Part shown: positions 24,619 through 32,757 of the stretch, piece after piece
How positions within the stretch are numbered: the stretch's first letter is position 1
Layout of the letters: each line of letters starts with the position of its first letter
Assembly (NCBI GenBank): GCA_013823635.1
Contig: PNML01000013.1
Coordinates: 1 to 48,462 of the forward strand
Direction of reading: 5' to 3'
DNA length: 48,462 nt
Origin: Polaromonas sp.
Lineage (GTDB): Bacteria > Pseudomonadota > Gammaproteobacteria > Burkholderiales > Burkholderiaceae_C
Notes under the pieces: generated by a model
Told to the model about the DNA's origin: nothing
Seen by the model: the letters and a program-made list of their open reading frames with translations, nothing else
The model's database searches: none
Translations under genes and position numbers: made by a program

Positions 24619-25539
24619 ATGGAATTCCGGCACCTGCGTTGTTTTCTGGTCTTGGCCGAGGAGTTGCACTTTGGCCGGGCCGCCCAGCGCCTGGCCATGT
24701 CGCAGCCGCCGCTGAGTGTGGCCATCCAACAGCTGGAGGCGTCGGTGGGCGCACGGCTGTTTTTGCGCAACAGCAAGTCGGTCCAGCTCACGGCGGCGGG
24801 CCAGGCACTGGTGCCGCAGGCCCGCGCCCTGCTGGAGCAGGCCCGCCAGGCCATGCAGCTGGCCAAAGACGTGGCCCAGGGCCAGGCCGGCAGCCTGCGC
24901 ATTGGTTTTGTGGGCGCCATGCTGTACCGGGGCTTGCCGCAGGTGCTGCAACCATTCCAGGCCGCCCATCCCCGTTTGCGGGTGGAGCTGCGGGAAATGA
25001 GTTCGGCCGAGCAACTGGCCGAACTGGCCCGTGACCGACTGGACGCGGGCTTTGTCCACACCGCGCAGGTGCCAACGGGCCTGTCCCAAATTCTGGTCGC
25101 CAGTCAGCCCTTGGTCGCGTGTGTACCGCACACCCATGCACTGGCACGGCGTGCCCAGCCGCTGGCGCCTGTGGACCTGGCGGGGTTTGACCAGGAGCCT
25201 TTGGCCCTGGTGTCCCGCCAGGTGTCACCCGACTACCACGACCGCATCCTGGCCTTGTGCGCCGAGGCGGGTTGGCAGCCCGAGGTGCGCCACGAGCTGC
25301 GGCACTGGCTGAGTGTGGTCAGCCTGGTGTCACAGGGCATGGGCGTGGCGCTGGTGCCCGAGGCGTTGCAGCGCTCCGGGCTGGCGGGCGCGGTGTTTGC
25401 TCCCCTGGCGCATGCCACGCCACCTTACGAAACCCGCTGCTTGTGGCGCGAAGGGCGCGAGCGCACCGACAGTGGCAACCACGCGGCTTTGTCGGCTTTT
25501 CTGGCCGTGGTTCGCACCCAGGTGGCCCTGAGCGGGTAA
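24619..25539 (+). CDS. LysR-family transcriptional regulator, probable regulator of gcdH
   Basis: A 306-aa LysR-type regulator. The N-terminal helix-turn-helix is [60 protein letters not shown]. The linker helix and an effector-binding domain (about 90-300; [20 protein letters not shown]) follow. It is divergent from gcdH with a shared dyad between them, the usual arrangement for a LysR regulator and its target. By that logic the coinducer may be glutarate or glutaryl-CoA, which is inference. The next gene, msrA, is 80 bases downstream. Confidence 0.92.
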   Translation: MEFRHLRCFLVLAEELHFGRAAQRLAMSQPPLSVAIQQLEASVGARLFLRNSKSVQLTAAGQALVPQARALLEQARQAMQLAKDVAQGQAGSLRIGFVGAMLYRGLPQVLQPFQAAHPRLRVELREMSSAEQLAELARDRLDAGFVHTAQVPTGLSQILVASQPLVACVPHTHALARRAQPLAPVDLAGFDQEPLALVSRQVSPDYHDRILALCAEAGWQPEVRHELRHWLSVVSLVSQGMGVALVPEALQRSGLAGAVFAPLAHATPPYETRCLWREGRERTDSGNHAALSAFLAVVRTQVALSG

Positions 25540-25619
25540 AACGGGCTTGCACTCCCCGCGCAAGGCGGGCACATTGGTGCCGGGTGTGTTTGCCCAGCCT
25601 TTGATCCGACCGACCAGCC

Positions 25620-26228
25620 ATGCATTCCCAGACCTCCGCCCCGCCCGCTGCCGCCCCATCCCCCGTGATGACCGATTCTGAGCCCGTCACACCCCTCACC
25701 CTGGTGTTGGGCGGGGGCTGTTTTTGGTGCACCGAGGCAGTGTTCTTGCGGGTGCGCGGCGTGTTGGACGTGGAGTCCGGCTACGCCAACGGCGATGCGC
25801 AGCGTTACCCCCGGCCCAGCTACGAGCAGGTGTGCACCGGCGACACTGGCTACAACGAGGTGGTCAAGCTGGTGTACGACCCCGCTCAGGTGAGCACCGC
25901 GGATTTGCTGGAGGTGTTCTTTGCCATCCACGATCCCACGACCCTGAACCGTCAGGGCAATGATGTGGGCACGCAGTACCGCAGCGGCATCTACTTCACC
26001 ACGCCAGACCAGCAGGCCCTGGCCTTGGCCCTGGTGCACGACATGAACCTGCGCGGGGAGTGGGGCCGTCCGGTGGTGACCGAGGTGCTGCCCCTGGACC
26101 ACTATTGCGCCGCCGAGGCCTACCACCAGAACTACTTTGCCCAGCACCCCTACCAAGGTTATTGCGCCATGGTCGCGGCGCCCAAAGTGGCCAAGTTTCG
26201 GGAATTGTTCCCCGATCTCGATAAATAA
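25620..26228 (+). CDS. msrA: Peptide methionine (S)-S-oxide reductase MsrA
   Basis: A 202-aa repair enzyme that reduces methionine-S-sulfoxide in proteins and free methionine. The active-site motif GGGCFWCTEAVFLRVRGV contains the nucleophile Cys34. Other signatures: GYANGDAQRYPRPSYEQVCT, VVKLVYDPAQVSTADLLEVF, DPTTLNRQGNDVGTQYRSGI and AEAYHQNYF. One further cysteine near the C-terminus (GYCAMVAAPK) could recycle the enzyme. The first 16 residues are Ala/Pro-rich and the second Met (MTDSEPVTP) may be the real start. No signal peptide is evident. Repeat copy E abuts the stop. Confidence 0.95.
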   Translation: MHSQTSAPPAAAPSPVMTDSEPVTPLTLVLGGGCFWCTEAVFLRVRGVLDVESGYANGDAQRYPRPSYEQVCTGDTGYNEVVKLVYDPAQVSTADLLEVFFAIHDPTTLNRQGNDVGTQYRSGIYFTTPDQQALALALVHDMNLRGEWGRPVVTEVLPLDHYCAAEAYHQNYFAQHPYQGYCAMVAAPKVAKFRELFPDLDK

Positions 26229-26270
26229 GTAGCTGAAAAGTCAATTGGGGTAAGCGGTGGAAGCCAATAA
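26225..26270 (+). repeat. Dispersed intergenic repeat, copy E
   Basis: Head GTAGC, 18 variable bases, then AAGCGGTGGAAGCC and AT-rich sequence. The layout is that of copies A-D. It begins at the msrA stop codon and ends 2 bases before a TATAAT hexamer. Confidence 0.6.
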
Positions 26271-26272
26271 CA

Positions 26273-26278
26273 TATAAT
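26273..26278 (+). promoter_or_regulatory. Candidate -10 of the binding-protein/cyclase operon
   Basis: A perfect TATAAT hexamer lies about 75 bases upstream of the binding-protein start. I see no good -35 at 16-18 bases. It directly follows repeat copy E, which might supply part of the promoter. Confidence 0.4.
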
Positions 26279-26353
26279 TTTTTGCCCGTCGACAGCCTCG
26301 GCATCGGTCTGGAGAGGTCTTCCATACCGTGTTGTTCCGACCAGCAACCATTC

Positions 26354-27436
26354 ATGCGACACTGCCTGCCCACCATGGATGCCTGTTCAAGACGTCAACA
26401 CCTTGGCCAGTGGTCTGCGCTCGGCCTGGCCTTCGGTCTCCCGATCGCCCATGCAGCCCGTGCCCGTACCCTGAGGGTGTTGGCGTGGCCGGGGTACGCA
26501 GAGCCCGAGGTGGTCAAGGCGTTCGAAGCGGCTCACCAGGTCAAGGTGGTGGTCACCACCATCGACTCAGACGAGGCGTTGTGGCGGCGGATCAGCGCAC
26601 GCGCAGGCGCCGACGTCGATGTGTTCGCCATCAACACGGCACAGCTGCAGCGCTGCATACATCAGGGCCTGGTCCAGCCGGTGCCCATGGCGGCGATCCC
26701 TGCTGCTGCGCAGCAGTTGCCTCGCTTTCGGCAGGTGCAGCACATCCAGGGCTTGGTGCACGGGGGCCAGACCATGGCCATTCCCTTCACCTACGCCGAA
26801 ATGGGGCTGATGTACGACCGTGCGCATTTTGCCCAGCCGCCCACCAGCATCACGGCCCTGTGGGACGGGCGCCACCAGGGCCGCGTGCTGGTGTACAACG
26901 GCGGCACACACAATTTTTCCCTGGCTGCGCAAGCACTGGGGCTTCCCTCGCCGTTTCGGCTGGCCGACGCCGACTGGCCGACCGCCGTGCGCCAACTCAT
27001 TGCCTTGCGGCGCAACGTGGCCGCGTTTTATGCCCAGCCGGAGGAGTCACTGGCCCTGTTCCGGCAGACGCAGGCGGTGCTGATGCTGGCCAACTACGGG
27101 TCCCAGCAGCTGCAGCTGTTCAACCAGGCGGGTCTGAAGCTGGGCTACGCCATCCCGAAAGAGGGCGCGTTGGCCTGGCTGGACTGCTGGGCCATTTCCC
27201 GCGGTACGCCCGACGCCGCCCTGGCCGCTGCCTGGATCAACCACCTGCTGGGGCCTCAGGCCAGTGCCCTGCTGGTCAGCCGGCAAGGCTTGAGCAACAC
27301 CGTGCAGGAGCCGCCCTATTCACAGCCCAATGACAAGTTGGTGTGGTTGGAGCCACCCGAGGACGATGAGCGGCGCAACCGCCTGTGGGGGCGCATCGTT
27401 TCTGGTGACCGCTTTGCCAAGGTGATGGCCGCATGA
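26354..27436 (+). CDS. Polyamine-type (PotD/PotF-like) periplasmic binding protein coupled to a diguanylate cyclase
   Basis: A 360-aa extracellular solute-binding protein of the spermidine/putrescine class. The N-terminus (MDACSRRQHLGQWSALGLAF) is a signal sequence with an SRRQHL run that could be read by the Tat system. Cleavage is probably near AHAARA. The mature start TLRVLAWPGYAEPEVVKAFE and AIPFTYAEMGLMYDR are typical. ATG 26354 and ATG 26375 are both possible. No permease or ATPase gene is nearby. The stop overlaps the ATG of a membrane diguanylate cyclase, so it probably presents a ligand to that sensor rather than feeding a transporter. The ligand is unknown. Confidence 0.9.
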   Translation: MRHCLPTMDACSRRQHLGQWSALGLAFGLPIAHAARARTLRVLAWPGYAEPEVVKAFEAAHQVKVVVTTIDSDEALWRRISARAGADVDVFAINTAQLQRCIHQGLVQPVPMAAIPAAAQQLPRFRQVQHIQGLVHGGQTMAIPFTYAEMGLMYDRAHFAQPPTSITALWDGRHQGRVLVYNGGTHNFSLAAQALGLPSPFRLADADWPTAVRQLIALRRNVAAFYAQPEESLALFRQTQAVLMLANYGSQQLQLFNQAGLKLGYAIPKEGALAWLDCWAISRGTPDAALAAAWINHLLGPQASALLVSRQGLSNTVQEPPYSQPNDKLVWLEPPEDDERRNRLWGRIVSGDRFAKVMAA

Positions 27437-29166
27437 AACTGGGCATTGCCGCACGCCTGGCGCTGGTGCTGGCACTGGTGGGTGCGCTGGCTGCCGGGCT
27501 GACGGGGTACTACATCTACCAGGCCAGCCGCGACATCATGGTGGCGTCGGCCAAGGCGGAGCTGCTGGTCTCTGCGCATGCCATGGCCAAGCGCATGGCG
27601 GGCACCCGTGAATCGGTGTCGCGCAACCTGCGCCTGCTCGCCACACACCCGTCGGCCCTGGCATCGCTCCAGCAGCCCACGCCCACCGCGCTGAACAGCA
27701 TGGCCACGCTGTTTGCGTCCATGATGCAGGCGCAGCCGTCGTTCATCCAGATCCGGCTGATTGGTCGGCGTGAGCACGGGCTCGAGGTGGTCCGTGTGGA
27801 CCGGGCGCAAGCCGGGCCGGTGCGCATCGCAGAGGGCGATTTGCAGGAGAAGGGTCACTACGCCTATGTGTCTGAAGGCCTGAAACTGGCGGCGGGCCAG
27901 ACCTACCTGTCGCGTCTGGCCGTCAGCCACGAAACGGGCACCCACCTGGGCGAGGGCAAGCCCACGGTCGTCATGGTCATGCCCGTGGCCGACCCCGCTG
28001 GCCACCCGCTCGGTGTGGTGGCCATCAATGTCGACCTGGAGGGGACGTTCGACCTGCTGTTGGCCGACTTGCCCAGGGGTGTTCGCATGTACCTCGCCAA
28101 TTCGACGGGGGACTTTTTGCTGCACCCGGTAGAGGCCATGCGCTTCGGCTTCGACCGTGGCCTGCGCCACCTCGTGCAAGACCAGATGCCGCCCACCCTG
28201 GCGTTGGTGCAGCGGCGGGTCAACGAGCTGGTGTTCGACCTGCCCAGGGGTGAGCATGTGGACAGCCCCTTGGTGGCCGCCTTTCTGACCCAGGAGACCG
28301 AGGTGGCTTCGGGCGATGGCTCGTTCATCCTGGGGCTGGCGCAGCCCCTGGCCGATGTGTTGGCCACTGTCAACAACCTGCAGGGCGCCATCGTGAACAT
28401 CGTGCTGGGTTTGAGCCTGGCCAGCCTGCTGGTGGCGGTGGTGCTGGCCAGGGCCTTGTCCAGACCCATCAACGCCATTGGACAGGCGGCCCGGTTTTTT
28501 GCTCAGGGGCAGGTCTACACCACCTTGCCCACCCAGCGCCAGGACGAGATTGGTGACCTGGCCCGCAGCTTCAGCCGCATGCAGGACCAGATCAGTCGCC
28601 AGCTGGAGGAGTTGGAAGTGAGTCGGCGCGAGCTGTCTGACCTGGCACGCCTGGATGGCCTCACAGGGCTGGCCAACCGCCGCCTGTTCGACGAGCGACT
28701 GGCTTTGGCCCTGGCGCGCTACCGCCGCCATGGGGTGCAACTGGCCTTGCTCTTTCTGGACTTGGACCGCTTCAAGGAGGTGAACGACGCCCACGGCCAC
28801 GAGGCGGGTGATGTGGTGCTGCAGGTGGTGGCCCAGCGCATCAAGGCCAACACCCGCGAGGTGGACACACCGGCCCGCCTCGGTGGAGATGAGTTTGTGG
28901 TGCTGGTCACTGCCGTCGAGGGTGTGGACCAGCTGGAGGCATTGGCCCTGAAGCTCATGGCCACTTTGGCAGAACCCATTCAACACGGCGACTTGCTGTT
29001 GACCGTGGGCTGTAGCATAGGCATCAGCCGGACCCCGGTGGATGGTGACACGCCAGAGCAGCTCAAGGCCGCTGCCGACGAGGCCATGTACGAGGTCAAG
29101 CAAGCGGGGCGAAACGGTTACCGTGTGGCCACGCCCTTGGTGTCAGTTGTCAACGAAATGGGATGA
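27433..29166 (+). CDS. Membrane sensor diguanylate cyclase (Cache-HAMP-GGDEF)
   Basis: A 577-aa inner-membrane cyclase. A first membrane segment (about 8-28, ARLALVLALVGALAAGLTGY) precedes a periplasmic domain of about 285 residues with Cache-like features (VAINVDLEGTFDLLL, MYLANSTGDFLLHP). A second segment (about 318-338) leads to a HAMP linker (LSRPINAIGQAARFFAQGQ). The GGDEF domain starts DGLTGLANRRLFDERLALAL and has LFLDLDRFKEVNDAHGHEAG, an intact GGDEF at 484-488, and the RxxD I-site REVD at 475-478. It should make cyclic di-GMP with product inhibition. No EAL domain is present. The ATG overlaps the stop of the binding protein, and a small secreted protein follows. Confidence 0.94.
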   Translation: MKLGIAARLALVLALVGALAAGLTGYYIYQASRDIMVASAKAELLVSAHAMAKRMAGTRESVSRNLRLLATHPSALASLQQPTPTALNSMATLFASMMQAQPSFIQIRLIGRREHGLEVVRVDRAQAGPVRIAEGDLQEKGHYAYVSEGLKLAAGQTYLSRLAVSHETGTHLGEGKPTVVMVMPVADPAGHPLGVVAINVDLEGTFDLLLADLPRGVRMYLANSTGDFLLHPVEAMRFGFDRGLRHLVQDQMPPTLALVQRRVNELVFDLPRGEHVDSPLVAAFLTQETEVASGDGSFILGLAQPLADVLATVNNLQGAIVNIVLGLSLASLLVAVVLARALSRPINAIGQAARFFAQGQVYTTLPTQRQDEIGDLARSFSRMQDQISRQLEELEVSRRELSDLARLDGLTGLANRRLFDERLALALARYRRHGVQLALLFLDLDRFKEVNDAHGHEAGDVVLQVVAQRIKANTREVDTPARLGGDEFVVLVTAVEGVDQLEALALKLMATLAEPIQHGDLLLTVGCSIGISRTPVDGDTPEQLKAAADEAMYEVKQAGRNGYRVATPLVSVVNEMG

Positions 29167-29169
29167 TTC

Positions 29170-29412
29170 ATGAGAAATGGATGGTTGCTGCTCTGTGCGG
29201 CCTTGGTGTCGGCGTCTGTCTGGGCGCAAACCCACTCGGACAAGGAGGTGGCGGAAGATGCGGCGCGTCACCGCGCCATGGCCGTGGCCCATGAGGGCAT
29301 GGCCAAATGCCTGGAATCCAAGCGCGGCGAAAAAGCCTGCATGGCCGAACTGCAAACCGCCTGCAAAGGCCTGGCCATTGGCAAGTACTGCGGGTTGCGC
29401 CACGCGCACTGA
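29170..29412 (+). CDS. Small secreted protein with four cysteines, unknown function
   Basis: An 80-aa protein that I do not recognise. A clear signal peptide (MRNGWLLLCAALVSASVWA) is followed by a helical, charged mature part of about 61 residues. Its cysteines C47, C57, C65 and C74 (spacing 9, 7 and 8) suggest two disulfides in the periplasm. The ATG lies 3 bases after the stop of the diguanylate cyclase, so it is probably the third gene of that operon. Heme motifs (CxxCH) and known metal sites are absent. It may be an accessory of the sensor pair; this is inference from position only. Confidence 0.75.
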   Translation: MRNGWLLLCAALVSASVWAQTHSDKEVAEDAARHRAMAVAHEGMAKCLESKRGEKACMAELQTACKGLAIGKYCGLRHAH

Positions 29413-29500
29413 CGCCGGCCATTCGGGGTGCAATCCAGGTTGACCTGGTATTTGCGCTGATGAGGCCCGTCACCCTGCGACGGGGGCCTAACATGGCGGG

Positions 29501-30466
29501 GTGAACCTCCAAGCTGCCCAACCTGTTCTGGCGTCCCTGACGCCTGTTTTTTTGCTCATCACCGCCGGTGTCGTTGCCGGGCGCGTGGGGTGGATCAAGG
29601 GCGAGGCCATCGCGGGCCTGTCCAACCTCACCTTCATGCTGCTGATTCCGGCGTTGCTGTTCCGGACCATGAGTTCGGTGCACCTGGACCAACTGGACCT
29701 CACGCCCATCGCTGCCTACTTCGTGGCTGCCCTGGGGTTGTTGGCCACCATGGTGATTTTTTTTGGCTACCACGCCAAAGGGGTGGTCATGGCGTTGGCG
29801 TGTGTGTTTTCCAACATGGTCATGATCGGCATCACGCTGGTGGAGCTGGCCTATGGCCAGCAGGGGCTGGTGACGCTGCTCACGTTGGTGTCTGTCCATG
29901 CCCTCATCCTGCTGACGGTGTCCACCGTGGTGCTGGAGCTGGCGACGGCCAGGGCATCGGGCGGGTTGCGCCCGGCTTCGGTGTGGGGGCGCTGGCGGGC
30001 CGCGCTGGGCACCGCGGGCCGCGCCTTCAGGGGGGCACTGCTGCACCCCATTCCCTTGCCCATCCTGTGCGGCTTGTTGTTTGCCCAGACGGGCTGGCAC
30101 CTGCCCGCCGTGGTCGACAAGCCATTGGCGCTGCTGGGCAGCGCGTTTGGCCCCCTGGCCTTGGTGTTGGTGGGGGTGACGCTGGCGAGCACGCCGGTGG
30201 CCGCGCACTGGCGCCAATCGCTGTTGGTGTGTGTGTGCAAGAACCTGGTGTTGCCGTTGCTGGTGGGCCTCAGTGCCTGGGCCATGGGCATCAGCGGCTT
30301 GCCGCTCACCGTCATGGTGGTGGCGGCGGGTTTGCCCATGGGGGCCAATGTGTTCCTGTTTTCGCAGCGCTACGGCGTGGCGCATGAACTGGTCACGGCC
30401 AGCCTGGGGGTGTCCACCGTGATGGCCTTGTTCACCTTGAGCGCCATCATGCTGTGGATGGCCTGA
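29501..30466 (+). CDS. AEC-family (auxin efflux carrier-like) transporter
   Basis: A 321-aa membrane carrier with about ten segments arranged in two similar halves, as in the AEC/BART superfamily. The start is GTG 29501 (MNLQAAQPVLASLTPVFLLI after initiation). ITAGVVAGRVGWIKGEAIAG and LSNLTFMLLIPALLFRTM near the N-terminus, and VVAAGLPMGANVFLFSQRYG near the C-terminus, are characteristic. Bacterial members export or take up dicarboxylates such as malonate or malate; the cargo here is unknown. It is convergent with the TM2 gene. The 88 bases before it contain an imperfect hairpin without a T-run. Confidence 0.88.
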   Translation: MNLQAAQPVLASLTPVFLLITAGVVAGRVGWIKGEAIAGLSNLTFMLLIPALLFRTMSSVHLDQLDLTPIAAYFVAALGLLATMVIFFGYHAKGVVMALACVFSNMVMIGITLVELAYGQQGLVTLLTLVSVHALILLTVSTVVLELATARASGGLRPASVWGRWRAALGTAGRAFRGALLHPIPLPILCGLLFAQTGWHLPAVVDKPLALLGSAFGPLALVLVGVTLASTPVAAHWRQSLLVCVCKNLVLPLLVGLSAWAMGISGLPLTVMVVAAGLPMGANVFLFSQRYGVAHELVTASLGVSTVMALFTLSAIMLWMA

Positions 30467-30524
30467 GCGTTGCCGTTGGTGTGTCGTGCCCACGGCGTGC
30501 GCGGCACGGGGCTCACCAGCGGGT

Positions 30525-30983
30525 TCAGGATGGCTGCTGGAGGGTGTCGGTCCTGGCGTCGTGTTCGAAGTACTTTTGCACGCTGAAGGCCAGGCTGCCC
30601 ATGAAGGCAATGGTGCCTGCCAGCATGGCAAACACCAACACGGCCACCGTCAGCGCGTGACTGCGACCTGCGGCGGCGTCGGCGGGCAGTTGCGGGTTGT
30701 GTCGGGCATTCCACTGCTCCTGTGGCGTCAGGGCGTACACCACGGCCGTCAGGCAGCCCACGGTCAGGCTCAGGCCCAGCAGGGGAATCAGGAGCCAGCT
30801 CAGCACATCGTCCTGGCCATACAGGCGCATGCGCTCCACCCCCCACCAGCCCAGCGCGGACGGGATGGGGAAGATCCAGGCCACCACATCCGCCAGGCCG
30901 TGGAGGTAGAACCGGTGCAGGCCCATGGAGCCACCGAAGGCCGCCAAGGCGGCCGCCAGGGTTTTGTTTTTGGCCTTGGCCAT
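30525..30983 (-). CDS. TM2-domain membrane protein
   Basis: A 152-aa membrane protein. The N-terminal part (KTLAAALAAFGGSMGLHRFY, LHGLADVVAW) matches the TM2 domain, a two-helix hairpin with the G-x-H-x-F-Y signature. Two further segments follow (LLIPLLGLSLTVGCLTAVVY; LTVAVLVFAMLAGTIAFMGS). Function of bacterial TM2 proteins is poorly known. I start it at ATG 30983, two bases after the stop of the GNAT gene, so the two are probably one transcript. Confidence 0.8.
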   Translation of the reverse strand: MAKAKNKTLAAALAAFGGSMGLHRFYLHGLADVVAWIFPIPSALGWWGVERMRLYGQDDVLSWLLIPLLGLSLTVGCLTAVVYALTPQEQWNARHNPQLPADAAAGRSHALTVAVLVFAMLAGTIAFMGSLAFSVQKYFEHDARTDTLQQPS

Positions 30984-30985
30984 GT

Positions 30986-31540
30986 TCACTGTGTGCCTTC
31001 GGGGGGCGTGGTGTCGCCCAGGCCCAGGGTTTTTTGCATCAGCACAATGTCCAGCCAGCGGCCAAACTTCCAGCCGCATGAGTCGATCACGCCCACGTGC
31101 TCGAAGCCGGCGCTGCGGTGCACGCCGATGGAGCCCAGGTTGGCTGAGTCGCCGATCACGGCCATGACCTTTCGGATGCCCCTGCGCTCCAGTTGCAGCA
31201 GCAACTCGGCCATCAGCAGCTTGCCCAGCCCTTTGCCCATGGCTTCCGGGGCCAGATAAATGGAATCTTCCACCGAGAAGCGGTAAGCAGGTCGGGGTTT
31301 GAACCAGTTGCCATACGCAAAACCCACCACCTGAGCGTCCAGCTCCAGCACGATCCAGGGCAGGTTTTTGCCCAGCACATCGGCGCGGCGTGCGCGCATC
31401 TCCTCTTCACTGGGGGGGCTGGTTTCGAAAGTGCCCGTGCCGTTGAGCACGTTGTGGGCGTAAATGCGGGTGATGGCCACCAGGTCCGCGTCGACACTGG
31501 GGCGGATGGTGGGGGAGGAGGAAGCAGGTGGGAGCGACAT
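30986..31540 (-). CDS. GNAT N-acetyltransferase (phosphinothricin/methionine sulfoximine acetyltransferase-like)
   Basis: A 184-aa acetyl-CoA-dependent N-acetyltransferase. The sequence ITRIYAHNVLNGTGTFETSP near the N-terminus is typical of the PAT/Bar/MddA subgroup, which acetylates methionine sulfone, sulfoximine and related amino acids. VVGFAYGNWFKPRPAYRFSV and the acetyl-CoA loop LAPEAMGKGLGKLL follow. VIGDSANLGSIGVHRSAGFE and GWKFGRWLDIVLMQK complete the subgroup pattern. It is transcribed away from rpsP and overlaps nothing; the TM2 gene follows closely. Confidence 0.9.
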   Translation of the reverse strand: MSLPPASSSPTIRPSVDADLVAITRIYAHNVLNGTGTFETSPPSEEEMRARRADVLGKNLPWIVLELDAQVVGFAYGNWFKPRPAYRFSVEDSIYLAPEAMGKGLGKLLMAELLLQLERRGIRKVMAVIGDSANLGSIGVHRSAGFEHVGVIDSCGWKFGRWLDIVLMQKTLGLGDTTPPEGTQ

Positions 31541-31613
31541 GAAGAAGTACGTGTGACAACGCGCATGCGCCGTTGCCAGAAGGGGTTGGTGAAAAACGCT
31601 GACTGCGGCCCGC

Positions 31614-31619
31614 TATAAT
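31614..31619 (+). promoter_or_regulatory. -10 element of the rpsP promoter
   Basis: Perfect TATAAT in the region between the divergent GNAT gene and rpsP. No strong -35 is visible at the right distance. The transcript would have a leader of about 110 bases before the rpsP ATG, room for control of ribosomal protein synthesis. I could not identify a defined structure in that leader. Confidence 0.55.
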
Positions 31620-31733
31620 CTTGGGCTTTGCTGCGTTTCGCTGACCGGGTGGTCAGTCGGTGTCTCAAACGAACAGCGAAAACCACTGTGGGGCCCATTG
31701 TATGGTCAGCCCCCTCCACCCGAAGGATTCATC

Positions 31734-31988
31734 ATGGTCGTCATTCGACTCTCCCGCGGCGGCGCCAAGGCCCGTCCGTTCTACAGCATCGTGGTCGCCG
31801 ACAAGCGTGACCGCCGCGATGGCCGCTTCATTGAGCGCATCGGCTTCTACAACCCCATGGCCAAAGGTGGCGAGGAAACCCTGCGCATCGCCGCAGACCG
31901 CCTGACCTACTGGACCGGCGTTGGCGCACAGCCTTCTCCCACCGTGGAGCGTCTGGTCAAGGCCCACGCGCCCAAGGCCGCGGCCTGA
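31734..31988 (+). CDS. rpsP: 30S ribosomal protein S16
   Basis: An 84-aa small-subunit ribosomal protein. [20 protein letters not shown] followed by [20 protein letters not shown] is the S16 signature. [20 protein letters not shown] completes the family fold. The start ATG at 31734 has GAAGGA eight bases upstream; the in-frame extension upstream is not part of S16. It is the first gene of the rpsP-rimM-trmD cluster, with an unusual strong terminator immediately after it. Confidence 0.98.
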   Translation: MVVIRLSRGGAKARPFYSIVVADKRDRRDGRFIERIGFYNPMAKGGEETLRIAADRLTYWTGVGAQPSPTVERLVKAHAPKAAA

Positions 31989-32051
31989 TGTCCGTCGGGG
32001 TTGCCCCGTGCAACCCCGGTGGTTGACGTGGCGACACGCAACCCAGCCTGC

Positions 32052-32100
32052 AAGGCGATGTGTCCGGTGGTCCATGACCGCTGAACACATCGCCTTTTTT
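32052..32100 (+). terminator. Strong terminator/attenuator between rpsP and rimM
   Basis: Perfect 12-bp arms AAGGCGATGTGT / ACACATCGCCTT enclose a 21-base loop that itself contains the small inverted repeat GGTCCATGACC. T residues run directly on. It lies about 60 bases after rpsP and 25 bases before rimM. It should lower rimM-trmD expression relative to the abundant ribosomal protein. Confidence 0.9.
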
Positions 32101-32125
32101 CTTGTTTCTCTGTTTTCTTTGACCC

Positions 32126-32707
32126 ATGAGCACCACCCTGACCCCCGCCGAACTGCCCGCCGACGCCGTGGAAATGGGGCGCATCAGCGACGCCTGGGGC
32201 ATCAAGGGCTGGGTCAAGGTCCATGCCTACAGTGCCGGAGCCGACGCCTTGTTGTCCAGCTCCCAGTGGTACTTGCAGCCCCCCGTGCCGCCGTTTGACC
32301 GTGGGTTTACCGCATTTGGCGGCACGGTTCAGGTGGCGGTGACCGACATCAAGCCCCATGCCGACACCCTGGTGGCTCTGTGCAGTGCCAGCCCTGACCG
32401 CAATGCCGCCGAGGGCCTCAAGGGCGCGCGCATTTTCATGTCGCGCAGCGAATTCCCCCAAACCACCGACCCCGATGAGCACTACTGGGTGGACCTGCTG
32501 GGCCTGAAGGTCGTCAACCGCGAAGGCGTGAACCTGGGCGTGGTGCGCGACCTCATGGCCACCGGCCCCACCTCGGTGCTGGTGATTGAATGCTCGCGCG
32601 ACGACAAGCCGGTAGAACGGCTCATTCCCTTCGTGAAGGCGTATGTGGACCGGGTGGACAAAGCCGCCGGTCTCATCACGGTGGATTGGCAAGAAGATTA
32701 TGAATAA
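32126..32707 (+). CDS. rimM: Ribosome maturation factor RimM
   Basis: A 193-aa 16S rRNA-processing factor that binds S19 and assists assembly of the 30S head. The N-terminal RimM domain has VEMGRISDAWGIKGWVKVHA. A longer loop follows (SSSQWYLQPPVPPFDRGFTA). The C-terminal PRC-barrel has EHYWVDLLGLKVVNREGVNL, GVVRDLMATGPTSVLVI and RLIPFVKAYVDRVDKAAGLI, ending VDWQEDYE. Length is somewhat above the E. coli protein (182 aa). It lies between rpsP and trmD as expected. Repeat copy D abuts its stop codon. Confidence 0.96.
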   Translation: MSTTLTPAELPADAVEMGRISDAWGIKGWVKVHAYSAGADALLSSSQWYLQPPVPPFDRGFTAFGGTVQVAVTDIKPHADTLVALCSASPDRNAAEGLKGARIFMSRSEFPQTTDPDEHYWVDLLGLKVVNREGVNLGVVRDLMATGPTSVLVIECSRDDKPVERLIPFVKAYVDRVDKAAGLITVDWQEDYE

Positions 32708-32752
32708 AAATAGGCTTTAGCGCCTGATTTTATTTAACAATTTGCTCTGATT
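32707..32752 (-). repeat. Dispersed intergenic repeat, copy D (divergent)
   Basis: On the minus strand it reads AATCAGAGC, 18 variable bases, then AGGCGCTAAAGCC and a T-rich end. It keeps the AGC-N18-ARGCGYT layout of the other copies but is the most diverged. It fills the gap between rimM and trmD and begins at the rimM stop. Confidence 0.5.
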
Positions 32753-32757
32753 TTTTA

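Noticed and set aside
24511-25137. Upstream extension of the gcdH reading frame, fused in frame to the dehydrogenase
   Set aside because: It runs antisense through the LysR gene, lacks dehydrogenase features, and GcdH homologues start at the ATG at 24510.
29430-29495. Possible terminator between the small Cys-protein gene and the AEC gene
   Set aside because: The hairpin (AGGCCCGTC with a bulged partner) is imperfect and no T-run follows on either strand.
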